From: Seminavis robusta
Lineage: Eukaryota > Bacillariophyta > Bacillariophyceae > Naviculales > Naviculaceae
NCBI GenBank assembly: GCA_903772945.1
Contig: CAICTM010000695.1
Location: 1-41,727, forward strand
DNA length: 41,727 nucleotides
Direction: 5' to 3'
Below the pieces are notes generated by a model. The model was not told the DNA's origin, did not search any database, and saw nothing but the letters and a program-made list of their open reading frames with translations. The position numbers and the translations under genes were made by a program. Positions 32,604 through 40,191 of the stretch are shown here, piece by piece; within the stretch, counting starts at the first letter, position 1; every line of letters begins with the position of its first letter.

Positions 32604-33183
32604 CAAAATGGGATAAAAGTCCATCCCTGTTGAGGTGGCACTTGCTTTGTGGTTGCACCCGTACCCCACCTGCGTGCCAGCATATGCAAAAGCAGTTTGG
32701 AAGGCTTTTCCGAGTCCAGTCGCTTGAGTCCACCCGTCACTCTTGTGCAACTACCGGTACCAAGTAGCGCAGGCGTCCCAGCATGGGACCATGAAGCTCA
32801 ATGGTGTCGCCGAATCCGCTATTAGTACCCCTTCTAAAACCGACCGAGCGGAGAGTATTACTGTGTATCGCGGCGCCACATTTTAAAAGAAAGTTGCTCA
32901 GCTATCTCATCCTTACTGGGCTTGCGGACAACGCAATTGCCTTTATCACGAAAGCTTAAGGTTTGGTTAAAAGTGCGTGTTGTCAACTGCAGTTCATGAT
33001 CGGCAAGGCAGTACTATTTCTAGCTAGTTAGTAATTGGACGAGACGGCTTGGGTCCACTGCTGATGTGACCGCAATTGAGACAACTGCCATCGCAAACCA
33101 TGTGACCTTGGAAGTGCCCATTCCTCGTGGGTTGACAGGCTTCTGACGTTTACCTACAGTATGGAAGAAGGAAACCAGTACAC
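32604..33183. other. Convergent spacer
   Basis: About 580 bp between converging genes. TACCGGTA occurs at 32752-32759 and CTAGCTAG at 33020-33027. No gene is seen. Confidence 0.45.
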
Positions 33184-35147
33184 TCAGTCTTCAATGGTGT
33201 CCCCGTGGATGCGGAATCGGTAGATGCAAGTGTAGTCAGCGTTCCCCCAGTTGTCCGTCACCTGTAACCGGATTGCATTGACACCTTCATTGATAGAATC
33301 GGAGCGATCCGGAGACGAAAACAAGGCGTCATTGCCTTCCATGCCTCCCCCACAAGTCCCAGTGTCTTGCGCGCAAGTGCCGCCGTCACCGCCCTCGTCC
33401 TCTTCAATCTCCTCCTCGGGTAGTGGAATCTGAAACGTCTGAATACTAGGCCCCGAAATGTTGTATTCAAAGTCGTGCAGAACAATCGGTTTCTGAATGT
33501 CAAAGTTCAGTCCATCTGGACACAAACCACGAACGTAGTCAGCGTCGTCTTCGTCCGAATCGTTGCCTTCATCCAAATAGTCGTCTTTGATGTAATCACT
33601 CTGTCCGGCTTGCTTCACCCAGCACGGCGGGAAACCAAACACTCGAACAGTTTTTGGGGCACTCTTGCGTTCAAAGGGATCTTCAAATAAGAGTTCCGGG
33701 GCATGATCCATAGTCACAGCTCTGACCTTGACAGGGTTCTGCAGCCGCAGTGTTACCTGTCCCGATGAACCTGCCATTGGCCAACAAGAGCCGGGATAGA
33801 GGTGTGGTGTTAGAATAGCTTCCGGTGGTGCCGTGGCTGCCATCTTATGGAAACCCTGATGAACGAATAAATGAATGAGTGATAAGCATTTCCAAAGCAA
33901 GGCACCAGCAAGCAAGCGAGATCGGTCAGTCGGTCAGTCAGTCGAGGAACCATCCTTTCGCCTGGCATGACAAGCAATCCAACATTACTTACAAAGGTAT
34001 GGTAGACATAATCGGGAATGGCCACGTTCCATTTTCTCCATCCGACCGGCATTATTGCATCTAGCCCCCGTTCCCAGTCATCCGGCAAATACTGGAACCA
34101 CCACTGGGCATCAATGGGACTATTTTGTTTGGCAGCCGGTACATAGTTGTCACTGGTGAGAAAGTGTACCACAGATGCTTGGGCGAGGTGATCTACCATT
34201 CCCACAGTGTCGTGAGAATATTTGACCAAAGATTCTTGCACTAGATGGACGGCATCGACCAGAGTGGCACCCGAGCATTCCACCTCTGGTGCTGCTTCGT
34301 CATCATTGTCATCTACCACTTCCGGTTCCTCGACGGCCTTTCTCATTTCATTTCCCAGTTCACCCAGAGCAGTTGTTGCTTCAATGACGACTTCCTCCAA
34401 TTCTTCTTGCAATGCTGCCACTTCCTCTTCGACCAGTTTGACACACCAATCTTCGAGCTTTTCGTCGCTCTCCTTGACAATGGCTTTGACGTCTACCAGA
34501 TTTTGGAGTTGGGCCTTGGTAATGGCACCTTCTGGTACAATCGTCTTTTGTTTCTTTTTCATTTGCTTTTTCTTTTTCATTTTCTTCTTCTTCTTCTCCT
34601 TTTCTCTCTTCTTGATGGCCTTTTCTCGTTTGGCTTCTAGTTTTTGTTGTTGCTTTTCTCGTCGCGTGGCTTCCCGTTCCTCTTTTTCTTTTAACTTTTC
34701 TCGTCGTTGCAACTCTCGTTTTCGCAACTCTTCCATTTCTTTCTTTAATTCCAAAATCTGTTCGGCATTGAGATCTCGTATGCGCTTATCGATGCGTTCC
34801 GCCTTTGTTGCCACAGCTTCTTTCAGATCCTCAATCTCTTGTAGCTTGGTCCCGAGTCCGTCGTCGTCTTGGACAATTTGGTGGGAGAGTGTGGAGAGTT
34901 TGGATTTGGCGTCATTGTAGTCGTCTAGAGTCCGTTTGGCCATATCAAATGCCTTTTTGAGTTTGCGATCCAACTTGACTTCTTCTTGGCGTGCCTTTCG
35001 GCTCTCTGGATCCAACATTTCCAAGCCAGTCAAATTATTATTGGTGGCTGCATTGGCCAGCGAGACGAGAAAACTGCTGCTCCAGACCACCAACAGGATG
35101 TGGAGCGATACTGCTACTAGCGGTCGCCGAAGCCGTGAAGACGACAT
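33184..35147 (-). CDS. SUN-domain protein (nuclear-envelope/ER LINC type)
   Basis: Two exons (35147-33993 and 33855-33184) give 608 residues. The N-terminal hydrophobic segment (LVAVSLHILLVVWSSSFLVS, followed by LANA) is a signal peptide or signal anchor. Residues about 55-250 form a long charged coiled coil, including a run of Lys-rich sequence (EKEKKKKKMKKKKQ). A second acidic helix region follows. Residues about 390-608 are the SUN domain: PEAILTPHLYPGSCWPMAGS, then VTLRLQNPVKVRAVTMDH, KTVRVFGFP and IQTFQIPLP. It closes with the signature WGNADYTCIYRFRIHG. SUN proteins sit in the inner nuclear membrane or ER lumen and bind KASH partners. Two acidic insertions (DEGNDSDEDDADY and EEEIEEDEGGDGG) are unusual within the domain. 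The ATG at 35147 was chosen for the hydrophobic leader. Confidence 0.9.
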
Positions 35148-35523
35148 GGTCAAACTTTGTACGGTGGTAGTCCTCTTGCACAATCTACTACTTCAGCTCA
35201 ATGATTCGATTCCACGCCATTGTGAAACAGCCTTTCGTTGTTGGTCAGTTGTTGGTCGACAAACACTTTGGAAGCACAATCGCTCCGATCGCAGAAAAAG
35301 ATCATTCCCGTTCGTGTCTACATTGGTTGCGAGGGTGAAGGATACTGTATGGTATCGTACTTAGAAAAACAGCGCACGTGCCAGTCTCAGCATCGGCACG
35401 AGCATCCTTCATCCTTTCGCAGCAATGGTGAAAACCCGGACCATGATGTGCTCCACCTCTTCCATCCGAACACCAGGTGCTTGAACAGCTCTTGATGAAC
35501 ACATCATATCCATCTCCTGTTTC
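35148..35523. promoter_or_regulatory. Divergent spacer, SUN gene and acidic-repeat membrane protein gene
   Basis: This 376-bp spacer lies between two divergent starts and should hold both promoters. No coding frame or repeat is supported. Confidence 0.35.
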
Positions 35524-38202
35524 ATGGACGACACATTTCTAACCCATCGTCAAGAGAATCAATCCTACAACATGCGCATGCAAGCAACAACTCCATCAAC
35601 CATGGACTCCAGAACTACATGTACTTGCCAAGAAGGCACTCATCAGTCATCCTCACCTGATGTTCATGCAGTTGACACTCCCGCTTCTTCTTGTCTTTTG
35701 GAGACCCCCATTGCCATGAGTCCATCTACCACTCCATTGCAGGAACAACAGCAGCATCAACAACAAGTCTATCTGATGGAAGGAATTCCAGAGCATTTGG
35801 GAAAACAGCAACAGCTTTCCACTCCTCCTCCCGACGATTGTTCGTATGAATCACTCTTGTCCTCTCTGGGAGAAGGCGACGAAGGGTTTGTGGAGGATGA
35901 CGACCAAGACAATCAATCCTTTTACTTTACGCCTCTCGAAGAACGACCGTCCAATCGAATGGAACGACTCCAACGAGAGCTGCAGCTAAGAACCGAGCTG
36001 TTGCAGTATCTGGCAAAAGGACAACCACCCGACTATGTGGCCAAGCTGAAACAGCAAGAAGAAACCGTACAACAATGGACACTCCAAGTGGCACAGCAAA
36101 AACACAATGCTCGGCGACAGCGAAGAGAAGAACGACGGAGACAACGATTGCGAGAAAAGTCACTCCATCAACAAGAAGAAGAAGAAGACACGCAATTGCA
36201 GACGCCATCCACAGCGGGAGATAGTAATGAAGCTACCGTTAGTCATAATAACACGGCTTCTCATCATCCAGTCACACCCAAATCACTCCAATTTGCAGCA
36301 GCAACCACATTGCCAGCCACGACGGAAACACAACCACAACCCACATCACTAGAGTCTCCCGAGATTTCACCCACATCGTCCGTCTCTGGCAACCACAACA
36401 ACATCAGTTCCAATAGCACCAACACTCCAGCCACCATCACTACTACTATAGCCACCACACTGCTGCAACGATTCCTCTCGTACGATTGGGACTTTGAACG
36501 GTACGAGGGAATCCCCGCCGTGGTCTCCCTCTTGCTCGTGTGCGTGGCCCATTGTGCCCTCTACGAACTCGTATTGGCACTGGTATTGATCTGTTTGCAG
36601 CCGTGGGTATCCTATCGGATATTGACCGATCAAAACGACAATATTCTCGAAGATAAAGACGTTTACGCACAAGAAGATATTGGATACGGGGTTGTCTTGA
36701 TGGTAGGAATGATGATTGCCAGATGTTCGGGATTGCTCTACAGTTTTTCCAAAAAAACAATTCCCAATGCCCCCAAACCCCATGAGTTGTACATGTATCC
36801 ACATCGCATCGACCGTAATTTGGCTAGATGGATGCATTCCACCAAACACGGTCGTCTTGTCAAGGGACTATTGGACGTTCTGAGCTTTTATCTCTGCTTT
36901 GTTGCCATTATGTACTTTTTGAATCGATTTGCGCTCTGCGTCGATCAACGGTCCTCTATTTTGGAAAACATGCCCAGTGCCGTCAATAATCGGACACAAC
37001 AACAACAACAATCCAGGACAAGCTGTCTACACGACGACAAGAATGCCAGCATGTGCCCGCTCCATGTCAATGACGTACTGTTGCCACAAGATCGTGTGGT
37101 TTCGTTACGACTGGATCAACAGCATTACTTTCAAGTAGTAGAAGAAGAAGAAATGGACATTGACGACGAAAAGAAGCATGCCAGATTCCTACACATGTTG
37201 TTGGAATGGGATGGAATCCCCGTGTGTCCGGGAGTGGAAGATGAAGAAAATGACGATTCAGAAGACGACCAATACTTCCAAGTAATAGAAGAAATGGACC
37301 AAGACATCGACGACGAAAAGAAGCATGCCAAATTCCTCCATATGTTGTTGGAATGGGATGGAATCCCTGTTTGTCCGGGAGTGGAAGATGAAGAAAATGA
37401 CGATTCAGAAGACGACAACAATGATGATGTCGAAGAAACGGACAACGATGACGACGGTAACAACGACAATGAGCCAGTGGACAATGACGACGACTTGCCG
37501 GTATGTTCGCTATGGGAGAACGCAGAGGAGGCAGCAGATGCAGTGGAAGTCGAGAACAACGACAGTTACGACGAAGATGAAGAGGACGAAGAAGAAGATG
37601 ACGACGGTAACAACGACAATGAGCCAGTGGACAGTGACGACTTGCCGGTGTGTTCGCTATGGGAGAACGCAGATGCGGTGGAAGTCGAGAGCAACGATAG
37701 TTACGACGAAGATGAAGAGGACGAAGCAGAAGATGAAGAGGAAGACGCAGACACGTTTCGCAGCCTCTTTGAGCTTGTGCCTCGGCTGCCAATGTGTCCT
37801 GTGAATGACTCTGTACCAGTAGCAGTTGAAGAGATGGAAGTCAAAGTCAGCAACCCAAAACAGACGGAAAAAGATGATGATGACAGTGACGACGATGATG
37901 ACGACGAGCCCTTCGACAGCAACAAGACATTTTCCTTTGAATGGGATTTGCCCGCATGCGACGACAATATCAAGGAGAAGAATAGGTACGGCAACCGCAT
38001 CGTCTGGGAAGGTGGGCACGAAGACGAAGAGTATCTGTATCGAAAGTTGTCTGCCTCGGCGTATCATCAATTCTGGGGTTATGGGTACCGGGCAGCTATG
38101 TTTGATTTGCCACGTCAATTGTTCTTCAACTTTGCTTGTTCTGTTGTGGCGATTTACTTGCTCAAGCGCTACTTTGCATGTTCCTTTTGGGAGGATTGGT
38201 AG
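35524..38202 (+). CDS. Membrane protein with acidic tandem repeats, 892 residues
   Basis: A single-exon frame opens at ATG 35524. Residues 1-300 are Gln/Ser/Thr-rich with a basic-acidic coiled-coil segment (QRREERRRQRLREKSLHQQE). Membrane segments are predicted near 329-360 (PAVVSLLLVCVAHCALYELV and onward), 388-408 (GVVLMVGMMIARCSGLLYSF), 448-472 (LLDVLSFYLCFVAIMYFLNR) and close to the C-terminus at 866-886. Between the third and last lies a 330-residue Asp/Glu-rich region with two tandem duplications, of 49 and about 50 residues. A short hydrophobic motif ending in Pro-X-Cys punctuates it: GIPVCPG twice, LPVCSLWEN twice, LPMCP and LPACD. I do not recognise the family. Acidic stretches of this type can bind calcium or basic proteins (inference). 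Confidence 0.75.
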   Translation: MDDTFLTHRQENQSYNMRMQATTPSTMDSRTTCTCQEGTHQSSSPDVHAVDTPASSCLLETPIAMSPSTTPLQEQQQHQQQVYLMEGIPEHLGKQQQLSTPPPDDCSYESLLSSLGEGDEGFVEDDDQDNQSFYFTPLEERPSNRMERLQRELQLRTELLQYLAKGQPPDYVAKLKQQEETVQQWTLQVAQQKHNARRQRREERRRQRLREKSLHQQEEEEDTQLQTPSTAGDSNEATVSHNNTASHHPVTPKSLQFAAATTLPATTETQPQPTSLESPEISPTSSVSGNHNNISSNSTNTPATITTTIATTLLQRFLSYDWDFERYEGIPAVVSLLLVCVAHCALYELVLALVLICLQPWVSYRILTDQNDNILEDKDVYAQEDIGYGVVLMVGMMIARCSGLLYSFSKKTIPNAPKPHELYMYPHRIDRNLARWMHSTKHGRLVKGLLDVLSFYLCFVAIMYFLNRFALCVDQRSSILENMPSAVNNRTQQQQQSRTSCLHDDKNASMCPLHVNDVLLPQDRVVSLRLDQQHYFQVVEEEEMDIDDEKKHARFLHMLLEWDGIPVCPGVEDEENDDSEDDQYFQVIEEMDQDIDDEKKHAKFLHMLLEWDGIPVCPGVEDEENDDSEDDNNDDVEETDNDDDGNNDNEPVDNDDDLPVCSLWENAEEAADAVEVENNDSYDEDEEDEEEDDDGNNDNEPVDSDDLPVCSLWENADAVEVESNDSYDEDEEDEAEDEEEDADTFRSLFELVPRLPMCPVNDSVPVAVEEMEVKVSNPKQTEKDDDDSDDDDDDEPFDSNKTFSFEWDLPACDDNIKEKNRYGNRIVWEGGHEDEEYLYRKLSASAYHQFWGYGYRAAMFDLPRQLFFNFACSVVAIYLLKRYFACSFWEDW
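37126..37419 (+). repeat. 147-bp in-frame tandem duplication
   Basis: Copies at 37126-37272 and 37273-37419 encode 49 residues each. They begin YFQVVEEEEMDIDDEKK and YFQVIEEMDQDIDDEKK and share FLHMLLEWDGIPVCPGVEDE. High nucleotide identity indicates a recent duplication. Confidence 0.9.
37447..37731 (+). repeat. 150-bp in-frame tandem duplication, second copy shortened
   Basis: Copies start at 37447 and 37597. Both encode DDDGNNDNEPVD, then LPVCSLWENA, then NDSYDEDEEDE. The second copy lacks a few codons around the AEEAAD segment. It directly follows the 147-bp duplication. Confidence 0.85.
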
Positions 38203-38319
38203 TCGGCCTCAGGCTGCCATTCATAAGAAACAGTATACTAGTAGATCACTTACATTGAGCTGTGTGTCGCAAAACGGGGCCTTCTTTCTTTCTCTAGACT
38301 TTGCATGCTTTCTTCATTA

Positions 38320-39229
38320 TTAGAGCAGATCAGACTCGCAACTACTTGCAGTGCCACCGCTGGAAGAACTGCTGGTCAAGTCAATGCCGAATGCGGTCTT
38401 GGCCGTTTCCCAGTCTTCTTTCATCATTCCATCGGGAGTATAGTAGCATTTCACTCCCAAAGTTGATACATCACGTATATTGCCGTATTCGTTGTCGAAG
38501 AACACCATTTGCTCATACTTGATACCCGTCTTACGATGCAACCTCTCAAAGTGGTTGACCTTGGAGCCGTAAGATATTTCCACCATTCCTTCTTTGAAAC
38601 AGGACCCCAGGGTGGTGCCATTGTCGTTTATAACTAGGTGTCTCAAACATATTTGAGCCCAGCTCGGCTCGTCTGTCTTGGAAGCAACGGCTGCTTGAAT
38701 ATCATATCCCAGAGACTTCATGGTTTCAATTTCGTTCAAGGCAAACGCTCTGTTTGATGATGAGAGATTACCAGATCAGAAGAGGGAACAGAGGAATAAC
38801 CACTTTGTGTGGCAACTTCTTCTTAGATGTTGTGGGGGAACTTACGCTCCTTTGAACACTCGCATTGGTGAGTAGCTGTTGCCAGTCAGTACATGGCCCT
38901 CTTTTTTGGTCTTGGCCTCCTCAAGCACCTCGGCTGACAATGCTTGGTTGGATCTCGAGTCGATTGGAGTCAGCCTTGGAGCACTGTACAGCTGGTACAT
39001 CTGAAATAATATTGTTGTACGGGTTGTTTACTTCATGAGAGATGATCCTTGAAACAACAGTGCGACGATGCCAGTGGCAACAGAGACTAAACTCATCTTT
39101 TGTCGACGATCCGAGGAAACAACTTCTTCATGCAGTTCCTACAGGAGCAGTACCTGGTACCGGTACCAGGTATTTTCTCACCTCAGGTTGCCAAATGGTA
39201 TAATCGAGATCGAATACAACGAGTCTCAT
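38320..39229 (-). CDS. Magnesium-dependent phosphatase-1-like HAD phosphatase
   Basis: Three exons (39229-39182, 39000-38846, 38749-38320) give 210 residues with consistent phases. The first exon is only 16 codons and carries HAD motif I, VVFDLDYTIW, with both catalytic aspartates (DxDxT) in the MDP-1 form DLDYT-W. The second exon begins MYQLYSAPRL. The third has AVASKTDEPSWA, matching the MDP-1 type motif II ASRTxxPxWA. It also has FFDNEYGNIRDVSTLGVKCY, matching the motif III/IV region FFDDExxNIxDVxxLGV. MDP-1 enzymes dephosphorylate phosphotyrosine or protein-bound sugar-phosphate adducts. The C-terminus ends in a Ser/Gly-rich tail. An annotation that missed exon 1 would lose the active site. 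Confidence 0.88.
39151..39172. repeat. 22-bp perfect palindrome in intron 1 of the phosphatase gene
   Basis: The sequence equals its own reverse complement over 22 bp, with arms TACCTGGTACC and GGTACCAGGTA, so it can form a hairpin in RNA or DNA. It sits eight bases inside the donor end of the intron (donor at 39181) and contains TACCGGTA at 39158-39165. Confidence 0.95.
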
Positions 39230-40191
39230 TGCTTCTCCCATTGTCCTCCTTTACGCTGCTCTGTCTCGGTCAGTCGAGATCTGAATGATCAATCGAATCG
39301 AATCAATCTGAACAAAGCAACGGTGAAAGTGACGCCAAAAGCCAAGGCGGCATGGCCGTTGCTTTTCTCGAAGACGTTTCTCAATACAGCGGAGCTGGAA
39401 TATTAATAAATCAAATCATGAAGAAATCTGAGGCATATCTTCCCTCCTCGCTCTTCCAAAAGATCAGGATAAGTCCGGAAACTGAGGGCGTCATGGGATG
39501 GGATGTACCGGTATCTGTACCGGTACGGGGATCTAGAGTAGGGAAGTTATCATGGGATGGTTGGCTCTGAAAACGTTTCGGGCCATCCTTACCGTATTGC
39601 AGGCTGTTGATCAGAGCAAGAGCAAGAGAGAGGATCCACAGCAGTTTCTGCTGCACAAACCTGACATAACCTGCATTTGCAATTTGCAATGTGCCTATTC
39701 CAATTGACAAGTGGGTATGTTGTATACACAGGGCTCAGCTTATCGACTCTTGCTGTGCCATCGTTCTATACTATCTGCACCTGAGCATCCAACTATCCGA
39801 GTGGGCCATTGATTGACAGGATGGCTCCGAATAGATGTCTCTAGTTAGAAGTGCTCCCTCTTGTGTTTCATCAGTGTATGCTGTAATAGCTAACAGAACG
39901 GCACCAAGGAGGACGAACTTCCCATGAAGAGAATCATGTCCCTCAAGAAGTACTGGTACTCTAGAGCAGAGGATGGGATTTTCTACCGGTACGCAGTCCT
40001 TCTTTGTACTTACCTGCTCTCGCACATACATGGAGATACCTCCAATTCGGATGGGCTGGAGCTTCGGAATGCATGAAGCGTGGACGAATATCTACAATGT
40101 CTGTAAAAACGAAGCAACTTGTAAACTACGAAAGACTACGTATGGAAGAACTTGTACACTACAAGCTCATACTACAAGACGTGTCGAGAGT
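39230..40191. other. Spacer between the phosphatase and repeat-protein genes
   Basis: About 960 bp. TACCGGTA occurs at 39506-39513, 39518-39525 and 39984-39991. A plus-strand frame from ATG 39352 to 39570 was considered but not called. The left end should contain the phosphatase promoter. Confidence 0.4.

Noticed and set aside
36367..37792. Minus-strand frames over the acidic-repeat membrane protein
   Set aside because: Low-complexity antisense of GAC/GAA-rich codons.
39352..39570. 72-codon plus-strand frame (MAVAFLEDVSQYSGAG)
   Set aside because: Composition is plausible at first, but the second half runs through two TACCGGTA palindromes that elsewhere mark non-coding DNA; no homology recognised.
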